A stretch of DNA of 64,000 bases from an uncultured Paracoccaceae bacterium (GCA_947500055.1 CANMQO010000002.1:248001-312000), one strand, 5' to 3'. Shown: positions 47,201-62,891, numbered from the stretch's first letter. The notes: generated from the letters alone by a model not told the origin. Program-made: numbers and translations.

Positions 47201-50200
47201 TTAGCTTTCGCCACCTTCCGGTGTGTCGACAACCAGATCATCGGCAAAGACACTATCGCCAGACACTTCATTGGCCATCTCCATCGGGGCGGCCAAGCGG
47301 GCTGCCTCTTCGGCCTCTTCACGGCGGGCTTCGATGACAACATTGTCGCGGTCCGCAGCAACACGGCGCATCTGTTGTGTCGCCCCACCTGTACCAGCCG
47401 GGATCAACCGACCAACGATCACGTTCTCTTTCAGGCCGATCAGCTTGTCGCGCTTACCCTGCACCGACGCTTCGGTCAGAACCCGCGTTGTTTCCTGGAA
47501 GGACGCGGCAGAGATGAAGGAACGGGTCTGCAAGGACGCCTTGGTGATCCCAAGCAGGATCGGCTCACCCTGTGCAGGGCGGTCGCCCCGTGCAAGCGCC
47601 TTTGCGTTGGCCTCATCAAACTCGGCCTTATCGACGTTTTCGCCTTTCAGCAGAACGGTGTCACCACTGTCCTGAATCTCCCATTTCTGGAGCATCTGAC
47701 GCACGATCACTTCGATATGCTTGTCGTTGATCTTCACACCCTGCAGGCGATAGACGTCCTGAACCTCGTCGATCATGTAATCCGCCAGGGCCTCAACACC
47801 CATAACCGCAAGGATGTCATGCGGGGCGGGGTTACCATCCATGATGTAATCACCCTTCTGGACAAAATCACCTTCCGCAACCGGGATGTGCTTGCCCTTG
47901 GGCACCATGTATTCGACCTTGATATCCGCATCATCTGCAGACTCAATCGCGATGCGGCGCTTGTTCTTGTAGTCCTTGCCAAAGCGCACGTAACCATCGA
48001 TTTCGGCGATGATCGCGTGATCCTTTGGACGGCGGGCTTCGAACAGTTCGGCCACACGTGGCAGACCACCGGTGATGTCCTTTGTCTTGGCACCCTCACG
48101 CGGGATACGGGCAACAACGTCACCGGCTTTGATCTCCTGACCATCCTCGACAGACAGAACAGCATCCACAGACATCGGATAGGCGACAGGGTTGCCGTCA
48201 TCCTTGACCGCTGGTTCGCCATCAGCACCCACAACAATGATCTTGGGAGCAAGTTCATTGCCTTTGGGGGCAGCACGCCAGTCAGCCACGATACGCTGGG
48301 TCATACCCGTTGCATCATCGGTTTCCTCACGCACAGCGATCCCGTTGACCAGATCGACATAACGGGCGGTACCCGACTTTTCGGCAATGATCGGCAGGGT
48401 GTATGGATCCCATTCGAACAGCTTGTCACCGCGCAGAACGTCCGCGCCTTCCTTGACAAAGACCTTGGAACCATAGCCGACCTTGTGGCTGGCTAGCTCC
48501 GTGCCTTCCTTATCCGTGATCGACAAGGTCATGTTGCGGCCCATGACAACCGTGTCACCATTGGCATTTTCCAGCAGGCTGGCATTGTCGAACCGGATCA
48601 GACCCGGCTGGGATGCTTCAAGGAACGACTGCTGACCACCCTGGGCAACGCCGCCGATGTGGAATGTCCGCATCGTCAGCTGTGTACCAGGTTCACCGAT
48701 GGACTGGGCAGCAATGATGCCGACGGCTTCACCGATATTGACCCGCGTACCGCGTGCAAGGTCACGACCATAGCACATCGCACAAACGCCATCCTCGGAT
48801 TCACAGGTCAGCGGCGACCGGATGCGCATCTTGGTGATGCCAGCGACATCGACCATATCCGCCTTGCGTTCGTCGATCAGTTCACCTGCTTCAACGATCA
48901 CCTCATCCGTGCCCGGCTTGATCACATCATCGGCCGAGACACGACCAAGGACGCGTTCTGCCAGCGACGATACCACCTCACCATCATTCACCGCAGCTTC
49001 TGCCGTGATCGCACGCTCGGTGCCGCAATCGACCTCGCGGACGATGCAATCCTGTGCGACGTCAACCAGACGACGGGTCAGATAACCGGAGTTCGCAGTC
49101 TTCAACGCCGTATCCGACAGACCCTTACGGGCACCGTGGGTCGAGTTGAAGTATTCAAGAACGGTCAGACCTTCCTTAAAGTTCGAGATGATCGGCGTTT
49201 CGATGATCTCGCCATTCGGCTTGGCCATCAGACCGCGCATCCCGCCCAGCTGCTTCATCTGGGTCACCGAACCACGGGCACCGGAGTGGGCCATCATGTA
49301 AACCGAGTTTGGTTCACCCTCTGATCCATCTTCCAGAATTGGCGTCGTACCAATTGTCGCCATCATCGCGTCAGTGACCTTGTCGTTGGCCTTTGACCAC
49401 GCATCGACAACTTTGTTGTACTTTTCGCCTTGGGTGATCAGGCCGTCCATATACTGCTGTTCAAAGTCCTTCACCTGATCGCGGGTCTCATCAACCAGCT
49501 CCCATTTGGTGTCAGGCACAACCATGTCGTCCTTACCGAAGGAGATACCGGCTTTGAACGCCTCGCGGAAACCCATGGTCATGATCTGATCACAGAAGAT
49601 GACGGATTCTTTCTGACCACAGTAACGGTAAACGGTGTCGATGACCTGCTGCACTTCTTTCTTGCGCAACAAACGGTTGACCAAAGCGAAAGGTGCCTTC
49701 GCGTTCAGCGGCAACAGGGCGCCCAGACGCAAACGGCCCGGTGTGGTTTCAAAGCGCATCAGCACTTCGTTGCCTTCATCATCGATCTGCGGCATCCGCG
49801 CGGTGATCTTGGCGTGCAGATGCACTTCACCGGCATTCAGCGCGTGCTCAACTTCCTCGATATCCGAGAATTCCATGCCCTCACCGACCATGCCATCACG
49901 CATGATGGTGGTGTAGTAAAGACCAAGGATCATATCCTGCGAAGGCACGATGATCGGCGCACCGTTGGATGGTGACAGCACGTTGTTGGTGGACATCATC
50001 AGCACACGGGCTTCCAACTGGGCCTCAAGGCTCAGCGGCACGTGCACGGCCATCTGGTCACCGTCGAAGTCGGCGTTAAAGGCCGAACAGACCAGCGGGT
50101 GCAACTGAATGGCCTTGCCTTCGATCAGCACGGGTTCAAACGCCTGGATACCCAAACGGTGCAGCGTCGGCGCACGGTTCAGCATGACAGGGTGTTCGCG

Positions 50201-51457
50201 GATCACCTCATCGAGGATATCCCAAACCTCGGGACGTTCCTTTTCAACCAGCTTTTTGGCCTGCTTGACAGTGCTGGACAGGCCTTTGGCTTCCAGACGT
50301 GAATAGATGAACGGCTTGAACAGTTCGAGCGCCATCTTCTTGGGCAGACCGCATTGATGCAGCTTCAATTCCGGGCCGGTCACAATGACCGAACGGCCCG
50401 AGAAGTCGACGCGTTTGCCCAAAAGGTTCTGACGGAAACGACCCTGCTTGCCTTTCAGCATGTCGGAAAGCGATTTCAGCGGGCGCTTGTTGGCACCCGT
50501 GATCACGCGGCCACGACGACCGTTGTCGAACAGCGCATCGACAGATTCCTGCAACATCCGCTTTTCGTTGCGGACGATGATATCGGGCGCGCGCAATTCG
50601 ATCAGACGCTTCAGACGGTTGTTCCGGTTGATCACACGACGGTAGAGATCGTTCAGGTCCGAGGTGGCAAACCGGCCACCGTCCAGCGGGACCAGCGGGC
50701 GCAGTTCCGGCGGGATCACGGGGATCACGGTCAGAACCATCCATTCCGGGCGGTTGCCGGATTCAAGGAAGTTTTCAACGATCTTCAAACGCTTGATGAT
50801 CTTTTTGGGCTTCAATTCGCCGGTGGCTTCTTTCAGGTCCGCACGCAGCTGCTCGGCTTCAGACTCCAGATCAATCTGGGACAGCATTTCGCGAATCGCC
50901 TCGGCACCGATATTGGCCTGGAAAGCGTCCATGCCGTAAAGGTCCTGGGCGTCGTTGAACTCTTCCTCGGTCATCAACTGGCCATAGGTCAGGTCGGTCA
51001 GGCCGGGTTCGATCACCACATAGTTTTCGAAATAGAGAATCCGCTCCAGATCGCGCAGCGTCATGTCCAGCATCAACCCGATGCGGGATGGCAGCGATTT
51101 CAGGAACCAGATGTGCGCGACAGGGGCGGCCAGTTCGATATGGCCCATCCGCTCGCGGCGGACCTTTTGCAGGGTGACTTCCACACCGCATTTTTCGCAG
51201 ACAACGCCGCGATATTTCATGCGCTTGTATTTACCACACAAGCATTCGTAATCCTTGATCGGGCCAAAGATACGCGCGCAGAACAGACCGTCACGCTCAG
51301 GCTTGAACGTCCGGTAGTTGATGGTTTCCGGCTTCTTGATCTCACCAAAGGACCACGACAGGATCCGTTCGGGGGATGCCAAGGACACCTTGATTTCGTC
51401 AAATGTTTTCGCCGGGGTGAGCGGGTTAAACGGGTTGTTTGTCAGTTCCTGGTTCAT
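47201..51457 (-). CDS. rpoC: RNA polymerase subunit beta'
   Basis: The 1418 residues start at ATG 51457 ([12 protein letters not shown]), since AAGGA stands 7 bases upstream. The catalytic NADFDGD motif (Mg-binding Asp residues) lies near 460, and the zinc site [22 protein letters not shown] near 70. Normal length for alphaproteobacteria. It follows rpoB with a short gap of tandem palindromes and ends at a terminator. Confidence 0.99.
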   Translation of the reverse strand: MNQELTNNPFNPLTPAKTFDEIKVSLASPERILSWSFGEIKKPETINYRTFKPERDGLFCARIFGPIKDYECLCGKYKRMKYRGVVCEKCGVEVTLQKVRRERMGHIELAAPVAHIWFLKSLPSRIGLMLDMTLRDLERILYFENYVVIEPGLTDLTYGQLMTEEEFNDAQDLYGMDAFQANIGAEAIREMLSQIDLESEAEQLRADLKEATGELKPKKIIKRLKIVENFLESGNRPEWMVLTVIPVIPPELRPLVPLDGGRFATSDLNDLYRRVINRNNRLKRLIELRAPDIIVRNEKRMLQESVDALFDNGRRGRVITGANKRPLKSLSDMLKGKQGRFRQNLLGKRVDFSGRSVIVTGPELKLHQCGLPKKMALELFKPFIYSRLEAKGLSSTVKQAKKLVEKERPEVWDILDEVIREHPVMLNRAPTLHRLGIQAFEPVLIEGKAIQLHPLVCSAFNADFDGDQMAVHVPLSLEAQLEARVLMMSTNNVLSPSNGAPIIVPSQDMILGLYYTTIMRDGMVGEGMEFSDIEEVEHALNAGEVHLHAKITARMPQIDDEGNEVLMRFETTPGRLRLGALLPLNAKAPFALVNRLLRKKEVQQVIDTVYRYCGQKESVIFCDQIMTMGFREAFKAGISFGKDDMVVPDTKWELVDETRDQVKDFEQQYMDGLITQGEKYNKVVDAWSKANDKVTDAMMATIGTTPILEDGSEGEPNSVYMMAHSGARGSVTQMKQLGGMRGLMAKPNGEIIETPIISNFKEGLTVLEYFNSTHGARKGLSDTALKTANSGYLTRRLVDVAQDCIVREVDCGTERAITAEAAVNDGEVVSSLAERVLGRVSADDVIKPGTDEVIVEAGELIDERKADMVDVAGITKMRIRSPLTCESEDGVCAMCYGRDLARGTRVNIGEAVGIIAAQSIGEPGTQLTMRTFHIGGVAQGGQQSFLEASQPGLIRFDNASLLENANGDTVVMGRNMTLSITDKEGTELASHKVGYGSKVFVKEGADVLRGDKLFEWDPYTLPIIAEKSGTARYVDLVNGIAVREETDDATGMTQRIVADWRAAPKGNELAPKIIVVGADGEPAVKDDGNPVAYPMSVDAVLSVEDGQEIKAGDVVARIPREGAKTKDITGGLPRVAELFEARRPKDHAIIAEIDGYVRFGKDYKNKRRIAIESADDADIKVEYMVPKGKHIPVAEGDFVQKGDYIMDGNPAPHDILAVMGVEALADYMIDEVQDVYRLQGVKINDKHIEVIVRQMLQKWEIQDSGDTVLLKGENVDKAEFDEANAKALARGDRPAQGEPILLGITKASLQTRSFISAASFQETTRVLTEASVQGKRDKLIGLKENVIVGRLIPAGTGGATQQMRRVAADRDNVVIEARREEAEEAARLAAPMEMANEVSGDSVFADDLVVDTPEGGES

Positions 51458-51495
51458 CTTCAATTCCTTGAATTGGGGTGCGTCAGATGGGATGC

Positions 51496-51552
51496 GAAAA
51501 GTCTTCGTGACGAAGACTTTTCAGCGCGTAAGAGTTTTCGTGACGAAAACTC

Positions 51553-51554
<2 letters not shown>
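51496..51554. repeat. Two tandem perfect palindromes between rpoB and rpoC
   Basis: The first palindrome, 51496-51522, has two 13-base arms around a single G. The second, 51530-51554, has two 12-base arms around a single G and overlaps the rpoB stop. Both share the core TTCGTGACGAA, but the outer arms differ by matched changes (GAAAAGTC versus AAGAGTTT). This indicates selection for structure or palindrome symmetry. Neither is followed by a T-run on the minus strand. Confidence 0.75.
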
Positions 51555-55692
<4,138 letters not shown>

Positions 55693-56246
55693 AAGAGCCG
55701 GGTCTCCATAATGTCGTAAACGCGCGCTCTGGTCGGGCCACCAAAACGCACGTCCGATTGAGATAAGGACCGTTCCAATACCTGAGGTGCAACCCAAACA
55801 CCTCTCCCGAAACGATCAACTTACCTATCAAAGCGCGCAAGCGAAGGCGCTTTGAAAGATAAGTTTCAAATGAACCAGATTTTCTATTGTCCGAATTTGT
55901 TGGGTCTGAGCGGGTCAAGTAAGAGAGATTCGGCCAAAGTTCAAGGGCAATCCCAGAAATCAATAATTTTTTCTTGACAACGCGGACAGAGTGAGAACGC
56001 AAAAGATCGGCAATGATGCCGGGCCAACCTGCAAACGCTTGCAGAAAATGCCGCAGATGCTGGCGCAACGAACACCCCTTAACCAATTATTAACCACTTT
56101 TGAACAGGCTGAGCGCGTGACTTGGGTGGGGTCGCGCAAAAGGATCAAATTTTACGAAAACCCGATCTGACGAAATGGACAGATTAGGGTCGGATTAATG
56201 CTGTCGGTTTAGCTGTGGTTCCGTTTTGAACAGACGGAGAAACCCA
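55693..56246. other. Long divergent region upstream of rpoB, with leader hairpin
   Basis: This 554-base region lies between divergent rpoB and the glutathione-transferase gene. It must contain the rpoB promoter; none is obvious by eye. An imperfect hairpin at 55818-55865 (AACTTA with TAAGTT, TCAAAGCGC with GCGCTTTGA) sits about 125 bases upstream of the rpoB start and could be a leader structure. No gene recognised. Confidence 0.5.
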
Positions 56247-56879
56247 GTGAACATACTCTATGCATGCCTCGGCTCGGGCAATTGTTTCAAGCCATGGCTC
56301 ACGATGAAGCAGCTACAGATGGATTGCACTTTGAAACTGGTGGACGTGCTCTCTGGCGAACAGCAATCGCAGGAATATCTCGCGATTAATCCGCTGGGTG
56401 TCGTGCCCTATCTGCAAACCGACGGGGATACCGGCATCGGGGAAAGCAACGCCATGATCTGGTATTTGGCGGAAGGGACACCATTGATGCCCCAAACTGC
56501 GGTGGAACGGGCCGAAGCGTTGCAATGGATGTTCTTTGAACAATCCAAGCTGGAACCCTTTATCTCGCCCGCCCGGTTCTTCACGACAATCCTGCCGGAC
56601 CAGCAGACGACGCGGGCCGATGACATCGCACAATGGCAGATGCGGGCGATGCCGGGGCTGGCGCGGCTGGATGATCACCTTGCCGAACGGCAATTCATAC
56701 TGCGATCGGGCTACTCCATCGCCGATATCGCCGTGTTTGGCTATGTCCACGTACTGGAAGAGGCGGGGCTGTCGAAATCCGACTATCCCTCAATTGCCCG
56801 ATGGATCGCAGATGTGTCCCAGACACCTCTGTTCAGGCCACTTTCCGAACTTGGACAAACGGCCAAGGCAGCCGCATAG
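56247..56879 (+). CDS. Glutathione S-transferase-like protein
   Basis: The 210 residues start at GTG 56247 (VNILYACLGSGNCFKPW), 7 bases after GGAG. A thioredoxin-like N-domain (residues 1-80) has a Cys/Ser in the GSGNCFKP position and the TDGDTGIGESNAMIWYLA loop where glutathione's gamma-Glu is bound. An alpha-helical C-domain follows. It conjugates or reduces with glutathione. It lies on the opposite strand to the rpo genes. The exact class is not clear. Confidence 0.85.
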   Translation: MNILYACLGSGNCFKPWLTMKQLQMDCTLKLVDVLSGEQQSQEYLAINPLGVVPYLQTDGDTGIGESNAMIWYLAEGTPLMPQTAVERAEALQWMFFEQSKLEPFISPARFFTTILPDQQTTRADDIAQWQMRAMPGLARLDDHLAERQFILRSGYSIADIAVFGYVHVLEEAGLSKSDYPSIARWIADVSQTPLFRPLSELGQTAKAAA

Positions 56880-56903
56880 CAAAATGGCATTGGGTCCCCC
56901 AGA

Positions 56904-58958
56904 ATGAAGACCGGCGCAATCGATATCGCGAACGCTTCAGCCTTGCCGGAATGTCCCGGAACCAATGTGGCCGCAACTGACGATGCGTTTGCCATCGTCA
57001 GGCGGCTGCGGGCGCCGGTCTGGATTTTTGACATTGATCACTCTCGGATCGTCTTTGCCAATGATGCCGCGTGTACGCTGTGGCAGGCCAAGGACGAGGC
57101 AGAGCTGCGCGCGCGTGATTTCAAGCAAGACATGTCTGCAATGGTCCTCAAACGGCTGAAGCAATATCAGTTTGATTTCATTGAGGGCGACGCGTCATTC
57201 ACCGAATACTGGACGATATATCCCAACGGGATCCCGGTCAGCGTGATGGTTGTCTATACAGGCATCTACCTCGCCGATGGCCGGATGGGTATGCATTGCG
57301 AGGTCGTCGACAGCAAAGACGACACACCCGAAAACCTGCGCAGCGCAGAGGCGCTTTTGCACACGGACGTCATGATCACCCTTTACAGTATCATGGGCGG
57401 CCCGCTTTATATGAACCCCGCCGCGCGAAACGCGGCGATCAGTTCTCAACACCAGTTTTCGGACATCTTCCTCAATGATCAGGATCATCTGGAAATCATG
57501 CAAGCGCTGCTGGAACACGGCGAACACCGGCTGGTGGCCAAAGTCAGCACCGGGGCAGGCGCGCGGTGGCATGATATCTCTGCAAAACGGTGCAACGATG
57601 CCGCCACCGGAAAACCTGCTGCATTGGTAACGGCGATCGACGTCACTGAACTCAAGGTGGCGCGCGACAAGGCCCGCTATCTGGCCGACAGGGATCAGCT
57701 GACCGGATGCTATAACCGCGCCTACCTGCAGCAACACATCGAAGCTTTGCCCAAAGACCAAGTTGGCTTATGCGCCCTGCTCTATTTTGATGTTGATCGG
57801 TTCAAACAGATCAATGACGGGTTTGGCCATGAGATGGGTGATGTTGTTCTCCGGCAACTGGCGACACGGGCACGATTGATGATCCGCAGTGACGACATCA
57901 TCGCCAGGTTGGGTGGCGATGAATTCGTCCTGCTGCTGCATGGCGTCACTCAGCACGAGCAACTCGAACAAAGGGTGACCCAGCTCAGGCAGGCATTCTC
58001 GGAACCGATTCATCACACGGCAACTCACGTCAACGTCACGGTAAGTGTCGGCGTATCGGTGTTTCATCCGAAAGACGCGGACTTCAATGCAGTCCTCAGC
58101 AATGCAGATATTGCGCTCTACATCTCCAAGCAGCAGGGTCGCAACAAGGTTACCTATTTCGATGATGAGATTGGCGACACCGTAAGAGAACGGCGGCAGA
58201 TTGAAGCCGATATCAAGCATGGGCTGCAAAAGGGTGAATTCATCATTCATTATCAGCCGCGCGTCGAAATACAGACAAAAAAAATCGTCTCGGCCGAGGC
58301 GCTCGTGCGCTGGAACCATCCGAAGCGCGGGTTGATCATGCCCGAAACCTTTATCCCGATCTGCGAAGAGACGGGGATGATCGAAGCACTCGGCCAATGG
58401 GTGCTGGAGGTTGGATGCAATCAGGCCATCGAATGGGCGCAACAGGGGGTGGACATAGAGGTGTCGATCAACATCTCGCCACGACAATTCCAGAATGAGG
58501 AACTGCTGGGAACCTTGCGCCGATACGCGCAAACCCCTGGCTTCCCGCAACAAAAGATCGAGTTGGAAATCACCGAAAATGTGCTGATCGGCGATGACGA
58601 ACAGATTGCCCGCAAGCTGCATGAAATTGTCGAACTCGGCTATCGGATCGCAATTGACGACTTTGGCACAGGATATTCAAACCTCTCCTACATCTCGCGC
58701 TTCCCGCTCAACTGTATCAAGATCGACAAATCATTCATCAGCGGCCTGCCGGAAACCGGCCCGATCATCCGGCTGATCCTGACGCTGGCCAAACAGATTG
58801 GCGTTGTGGTCGTGGCCGAGGGCGTAGAAACCAAGGCGGATTACGACTGGTTGCTGGAAGGTGGCTGCGACCAGATCCAGGGTTACTACCTGTCAGAACC
58901 TGTCCCGGTCGAGGCCTTCCTGGAATCCGTCCCAACTCTGGATCAGTCCAAGACTTGA
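56904..58958 (+). CDS. PAS-GGDEF-EAL cyclic di-GMP regulator
   Basis: The 684 residues comprise a PAS-like N-terminus (about 25-140), a second PAS-like part (about 150-250), GGDEF (about 265-420, with intact RLGGDEFVLLL near 333-345) and EAL (about 435-680). The EAL domain has intact EALVRW near 463, ELEITEN near 553 and DDFGTGYSN near 583. Both active-site motifs are complete, so it may make and break c-di-GMP. No membrane helix is seen. It starts 24 bases after the glutathione-transferase gene. Confidence 0.95.
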   Translation: MKTGAIDIANASALPECPGTNVAATDDAFAIVRRLRAPVWIFDIDHSRIVFANDAACTLWQAKDEAELRARDFKQDMSAMVLKRLKQYQFDFIEGDASFTEYWTIYPNGIPVSVMVVYTGIYLADGRMGMHCEVVDSKDDTPENLRSAEALLHTDVMITLYSIMGGPLYMNPAARNAAISSQHQFSDIFLNDQDHLEIMQALLEHGEHRLVAKVSTGAGARWHDISAKRCNDAATGKPAALVTAIDVTELKVARDKARYLADRDQLTGCYNRAYLQQHIEALPKDQVGLCALLYFDVDRFKQINDGFGHEMGDVVLRQLATRARLMIRSDDIIARLGGDEFVLLLHGVTQHEQLEQRVTQLRQAFSEPIHHTATHVNVTVSVGVSVFHPKDADFNAVLSNADIALYISKQQGRNKVTYFDDEIGDTVRERRQIEADIKHGLQKGEFIIHYQPRVEIQTKKIVSAEALVRWNHPKRGLIMPETFIPICEETGMIEALGQWVLEVGCNQAIEWAQQGVDIEVSINISPRQFQNEELLGTLRRYAQTPGFPQQKIELEITENVLIGDDEQIARKLHEIVELGYRIAIDDFGTGYSNLSYISRFPLNCIKIDKSFISGLPETGPIIRLILTLAKQIGVVVVAEGVETKADYDWLLEGGCDQIQGYYLSEPVPVEAFLESVPTLDQSKT

Positions 58959-59315
58959 CCGGCTGGTCTCGGCGCGACGGGCCCAATGCCTGACGCAGGC
59001 CGTTTCCATTTTGCATTACGACATCCCGCATCGCTTTTTGCATTCGTGCAAAGCGAAAGACAGCGCATAGGCGATCCAATGTTAAGCGGAATCGCCAAAG
59101 GTTAATTTCGCTTTCACAATTGTGGCGCGCGTTACCTTAACCAGGGGAGCAAGCGGCCAGGGGTCCGACGTTTTGCCGACGCATCGCCGACGCTTTGCCG
59201 ACAGTGTTTTTTGGACGAAATCGCAGTATTCACGTTTGATTCGCCGCCACCGTTCGATCAGGGGGCAGGCAACGGCACCGACCGTTGCGGATACCTTTCG
59301 TCAGGCACAAAAAAA
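58959..59315. other. Intergenic region with helically phased repeat
   Basis: 357 bases separate the convergent ends of the GGDEF-EAL gene and rplL. It contains (T/G)CCGAC at 59164, 59175, 59186 and 59197, spaced exactly 11 bases apart. No gene recognised. Confidence 0.5.
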
Positions 59316-59340
59316 CCGGGCCACGCAAAGCGTAACCCGG
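59316..59340 (-). terminator. Intrinsic terminator after rplL
   Basis: The stem CCGGG(C)CACGC pairs with GCG(T)AACCCGG around a 3-base loop. On the minus strand it is followed by a run of seven T. It ends the rplJ-rplL unit about 25 bases past the stop. Confidence 0.9.
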
Positions 59341-59364
59341 CTTCTTTGATCAAGTCGGTTCGGC

Positions 59365-59739
59365 TTAGGCCAGTTCGACTTCGGCGCCAGCTGCTTCCAG
59401 CTTGCCTTTGATCTCTTCGGCTTCGTCCTTGGACGCGCCTTCTTTGATCTTGCCGCCGGCTTCGACCAGATCCTTGGCTTCTTTCAGGCCAAGACCAGTG
59501 ATGCCGCGGACTTCTTTGATGACGTTGATTTTGGACGCACCAGCGTTCTTAAGAACGACGTCAAATTCAGTCTTTTCTTCAGCAGCAGCACCCGCATCGC
59601 CAGCAGGGCCAGCCATCATGACAGCGCCACCTGCAGCAGGCTCGATGCCATACTCGTCTTTCAGGATTGTTTTCAGTTCTTGTGCTTCGAGAAGGGTCAG
59701 ACCAACGATCTCTTCAGCCAGTTTTTTCAGATCAGCCAT
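59365..59739 (-). CDS. rplL: 50S ribosomal protein L7/L12
   Basis: The 124 residues start at ATG 59739 ([14 protein letters not shown]). An N-terminal dimerisation helix, an Ala/Gly-rich hinge (about 35-50) and the C-terminal domain ([24 protein letters not shown]) that contacts elongation factors are present. It is the stalk protein. In most bacteria rpoB follows directly; here the unit ends at a terminator. Confidence 0.98.
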   Translation of the reverse strand: MADLKKLAEEIVGLTLLEAQELKTILKDEYGIEPAAGGAVMMAGPAGDAGAAAEEKTEFDVVLKNAGASKINVIKEVRGITGLGLKEAKDLVEAGGKIKEGASKDEAEEIKGKLEAAGAEVELA

Positions 59740-59804
59740 TTTATGCTTTCCGTTTCCGTTATGTGTGTTCCAACGTGGGATAAATCCCAAGTCAATTCAG
59801 TGCT

Positions 59805-60317
59805 TTATGCAGCTTTCTCTTCGATGGTCGAAAGAATGCTCGCGATATTCGAAGCAGGCGCGCCAATGGCCCCGGCGATGTTGCTTGCAGGTGCCCCGAT
59901 GCAGCCCACGATAGAAGCAATAAGCTCCTCGCGCGATGGCATCCCGGCAACGGCTTTCACACCAGCCACGTCCAGTGCGTTATCACCCATAGCACCACCA
60001 AGAACGACAAGTTTGTCGTTCGTTTTGGCGTATGTATCCACGACCTTCGCAGCAGCGACAGGGTCTTCGGAATAGGCGAGAACGGTCATGCCTTCGAGGT
60101 AAGTAGCAATGCTTTCACATGGCTTTCCCTCAAGGGCGATTTTGGCGAGCTTGTTCTTGGCAACGCGCACGGACCCACCCGCATCACGCATTTGCGCGCG
60201 CAGGTCCTGCATTTCAGCAACTGTCATGCCTTCGTAGTGGGCAACCACTACAACGCCAGAGCTTTCAAAGATCTGGCCGAGATCTTCGACCAGCTGTTCT
60301 TTTTGTGCTCTATCCAC
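59805..60317 (-). CDS. rplJ: 50S ribosomal protein L10
   Basis: The 170 residues start at GTG 60317 ([17 protein letters not shown]), with a GGAG ribosome-binding site just upstream. The family block [26 protein letters not shown] follows. It is the stalk base. The 5' region 60318-60598 is a long leader where L10 is known in other bacteria to bind its own mRNA; no proof of that here. It lies 65 bases before rplL. Confidence 0.97.
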   Translation of the reverse strand: MDRAQKEQLVEDLGQIFESSGVVVVAHYEGMTVAEMQDLRAQMRDAGGSVRVAKNKLAKIALEGKPCESIATYLEGMTVLAYSEDPVAAAKVVDTYAKTNDKLVVLGGAMGDNALDVAGVKAVAGMPSREELIASIVGCIGAPASNIAGAIGAPASNIASILSTIEEKAA

Positions 60318-60598
60318 AGTTTCACTCCAAGTTTGGGGGTTTCCCCCCGGCTCAATTTTGTTAAACGGCCCAGCCGCCCAACAGTCTACAGTCCATGCAA
60401 ACGGGGCGCGCCAGACAAGTCTCAAAAGAGCCTTGGAAGATCTGGTCAATCCCGTCTCAGGCAGGAATTAAAGGCATTTGGCCAACCCACCGTCTCGGAC
60501 GAATTGGGCTGCACGAATCAATCCGGCAACCCAGAACCACTCCTTATGACGAGATCGGTTTGGTTTCAATCCACAACGCCCGGCGGCTCAAAAGAAAA

Positions 60599-60625
60599 AG
60601 GCGGGCCCCGCAACGGGACCCGCCT
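60599..60625 (-). terminator. Intrinsic terminator after rplA
   Basis: AGGCGGG pairs with CCCGCCT, with inner CCG/CGG pairing. On the minus strand TTTTTCTTTTGAG follows. It separates the rplK-rplA unit from rplJ-rplL. Confidence 0.85.
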
Positions 60626-60648
60626 CTACTTGGGAATGATCAGACAGA

Positions 60649-61350
60649 TCAGGCGTTGCCTGTTGCCGATGCCACGTCAACCGATACGCCCGGACCCATG
60701 GTCGAGCTGACGGCGATCTTTTTCATATAGGTGCCTTTGGCGCCCGATGGCTTCGCCTTGCCGACGGCATCAACGAAAGCCAGCATGTTTTCTTCCAGTT
60801 GCTTGGCTGTGAAAGAGGCTTTGCCAATGCCAGCATGCACAACACCGGCTTTTTCAGCCTTGAACTGCACCTGGCCGCCCTTGGCTGCTTCGACGGCTTC
60901 TTTGACATCCATGGTCACTGTACCAACACGCGGGTTTGGCATCAGGTTACGTGGGCCCAGAACCTTACCCAGACGGCCAACAACGGCCATCATGTCAGGG
61001 GTCGCGATGCAACGGTCAAAATCGATTGTGCCGCCCTGAACGGTTTCCATCAGATCTTCTGCACCAACGATATCTGCACCGGCTGCCTTGGCTTCGTCAG
61101 CCTTTTCACCACGGGCGAAAACAGCGACGCGAACGGTCTTGCCCGTGCCGTTAGGCAGGCTGACCGTACCACGAACCATCTGATCGGCGTGACGTGGATC
61201 GACACCCAGCGTCATTGCGATTTCGATCGTTTCGTCAAATTTCGCGGTGGCGTTGTCTTTGACCAATGCGGCGGCTTCGGCCACGGACAGGTTTTCCTTG
61301 CCAGCAAATGCTTCACGCGCTGCTGTTGTGCGCTTACCAAATTTTGCCAT
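60649..61350 (-). CDS. rplA: 50S ribosomal protein L1
   Basis: The 233 residues begin [15 protein letters not shown]. The RNA-binding L1 features are present in [20 protein letters not shown] near 128-148. L1 forms the stalk that moves deacylated tRNA. It also represses its own unit in enterobacteria. The start codon shares one base with the rplK stop. Confidence 0.98.
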   Translation of the reverse strand: MAKFGKRTTAAREAFAGKENLSVAEAAALVKDNATAKFDETIEIAMTLGVDPRHADQMVRGTVSLPNGTGKTVRVAVFARGEKADEAKAAGADIVGAEDLMETVQGGTIDFDRCIATPDMMAVVGRLGKVLGPRNLMPNPRVGTVTMDVKEAVEAAKGGQVQFKAEKAGVVHAGIGKASFTAKQLEENMLAFVDAVGKAKPSGAKGTYMKKIAVSSTMGPGVSVDVASATGNA

Positions 61351-61775
61351 TACTTCACCTCGATGCCCATAGAACGGGCAGAACCCATGATGATCTGCAT
61401 TGCGCCTTCGATGGACGTCGCGTTGAGGTCCTTCATCTTGGCTTCGGCAATTTCGCGCACCTGCTTACCAGTGATCGAACCGGCAACCGCTTTACCAGGT
61501 GTCTTGGAACCGGATTTCAGCTTGGCCGCTTTCTTGATGTAATAAGACGCAGGCGGCGTCTTGATTTCCATCGAGAACGACTTGTCCTGATAATAGGTGA
61601 TCACGGTTGGGCATGGTGCGCCGGGCTCCAGATCGCCGGACTTGGCGTTGAATGCCTTGCAGAATTCCATGATGTTGATGCCGCGCTGACCCAGCGCAGG
61701 ACCCACGGGTGGGGACGGGTTTGCTTGACCTGCAGGAACCTGCAGTTTCAGCGTGCCCACGATTTTCTTGGCCAT
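61350..61775 (-). CDS. rplK: 50S ribosomal protein L11
   Basis: The 141 residues carry [29 protein letters not shown] at the N-terminus (thiostrepton-site Pro residues) and the C-terminal RNA-binding ISGSAR-type end ([15 protein letters not shown]). It lies 103 bases after nusG, with a hairpin repeat in between. Normal length. Confidence 0.98.
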   Translation of the reverse strand: MAKKIVGTLKLQVPAGQANPSPPVGPALGQRGINIMEFCKAFNAKSGDLEPGAPCPTVITYYQDKSFSMEIKTPPASYYIKKAAKLKSGSKTPGKAVAGSITGKQVREIAEAKMKDLNATSIEGAMQIIMGSARSMGIEVK

Positions 61776-61794
61776 TGGCCTTCTCCTTTTCAGC

Positions 61795-61815
61795 GGTGGG
61801 TTGCACCCACCCTAC
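61795..61815. repeat. Hairpin repeat between nusG and rplK
   Basis: The stem GGTGGGT-tgc-ACCCACC is followed by CTAC. Apart from one loop base (C versus T at 61804) it is identical to the copy at 30494-30514 beside the inserted gene. Confidence 0.7.
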
Positions 61816-61878
61816 AAAGCCCCAAAGGGGCGGTTTTGCCGTGGTTAGCGTTGCCGCTCCCACGTCTGAACACACAGG

Positions 61879-62409
61879 TTACTGTTTAGAAACCTGCGTG
61901 AATTCCAGTTCGACCGGGGTGGCCCGGCCAAAGATCGAAACCGTAACCTTCAGGCGCTGGTTTTCGTCATCCACTTCTTCGACCATGCCGTCGAAGTCCT
62001 CGAACGGACCGTCGTTGACCTTGACCTTCTCGCCAATCTCGAAGTGGATAAGCGTGCGCGGGGCGTCTTCGCCTTCCTGCACGCGGCCCAGAATGGCCTG
62101 CACTTCGGCATCACGCATTGGCATCGGGCGGCCTTGCGGGCCAAGGAAACCAGTGACGCGGTTGATCGAGTTGATCAGATGATAACCCTCATCGGACATT
62201 TCCATATGCACAAGAACGTAACCGGGCATAAAGCGGCGCTCGGCGGTGACTTTCTTGTTGCGGCGGATTTCAATGACTTCCTCGGTGGGCACCAGCACTT
62301 CGTCGATCTGCTCGCTCAGGCCCTGCTCTTCCGCCTTGGTGCGGATTGCTTCAGCGATCTTCTTTTCGAAGTTCGAAAGAACGCTCACCGAATACCAACG
62401 TTTAGCCAT
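61879..62409 (-). CDS. nusG: Transcription termination/antitermination factor NusG
   Basis: The 176 residues have an NGN domain (about 1-115; [13 protein letters not shown] near 58) and a C-terminal KOW domain ([19 protein letters not shown] near 130-148). It links RNA polymerase to Rho or to S10/NusE. Start [17 protein letters not shown]. It lies 200 bases after secE. Confidence 0.98.
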   Translation of the reverse strand: MAKRWYSVSVLSNFEKKIAEAIRTKAEEQGLSEQIDEVLVPTEEVIEIRRNKKVTAERRFMPGYVLVHMEMSDEGYHLINSINRVTGFLGPQGRPMPMRDAEVQAILGRVQEGEDAPRTLIHFEIGEKVKVNDGPFEDFDGMVEEVDDENQRLKVTVSIFGRATPVELEFTQVSKQ

Positions 62410-62610
62410 CTGTGTTCAGCACCTTGTCGTCGTGAGGCCAGCGCGACCTCGTGTTTTCATTATTCTGGCAGTATCGCCAGCCCCAAAAATAAAATCGGCG
62501 TGCAACTCGATTCGCCGCACGCCATTTTCGGAAAGTTGCAGGCTCTTACCGCCGTAGGCCCGCGTTTTCAAGAGGGGCAAGGCAGAATCTGGCCAGCCCG
62601 CGCCCCGCGA

Positions 62611-62811
62611 TCAACCGCCAAAATATGACAGGACACCAGCAAGGCCGGTGCGGATCAGCAGATCAACCAGTGAAAAGAAGATCGCGGTCACGGCTGCCAT
62701 GATAAACACCATGATCGTTGTCATGATAACTTCGCGGCGGGTTGGCCAAACAACCTTTGAGATTTCCGCGCGAACCTCTTGGATAAACTTAGCGGGATTG
62801 GCGATGGCCAT
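62611..62811 (-). CDS. secE: Preprotein translocase subunit SecE
   Basis: The 66-residue short form carries the conserved amphipathic segment PAKFIQEVRAEISKVVWPTRREV and a single membrane helix (TIMVFIMAAVTAIFFSLVDLLI). It stabilises the SecYEG channel. The single-helix form is normal for alphaproteobacteria. The gap to nusG (about 200 bases) has no recognised gene. Confidence 0.97.
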   Translation of the reverse strand: MAIANPAKFIQEVRAEISKVVWPTRREVIMTTIMVFIMAAVTAIFFSLVDLLIRTGLAGVLSYFGG

Positions 62812-62891
62812 GGGGCACGATCCTTTGTAAAATCATGTGGCGACATACGGATTCTGCCACCCGATTTCAAGGGCGGTTTGCCCGTGTGGCA

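Noticed and set aside
57768-58622. A 284-residue minus-strand frame opposite the GGDEF-EAL gene
   Set aside because: Shadow of a gene with complete GGDEF and EAL motifs.
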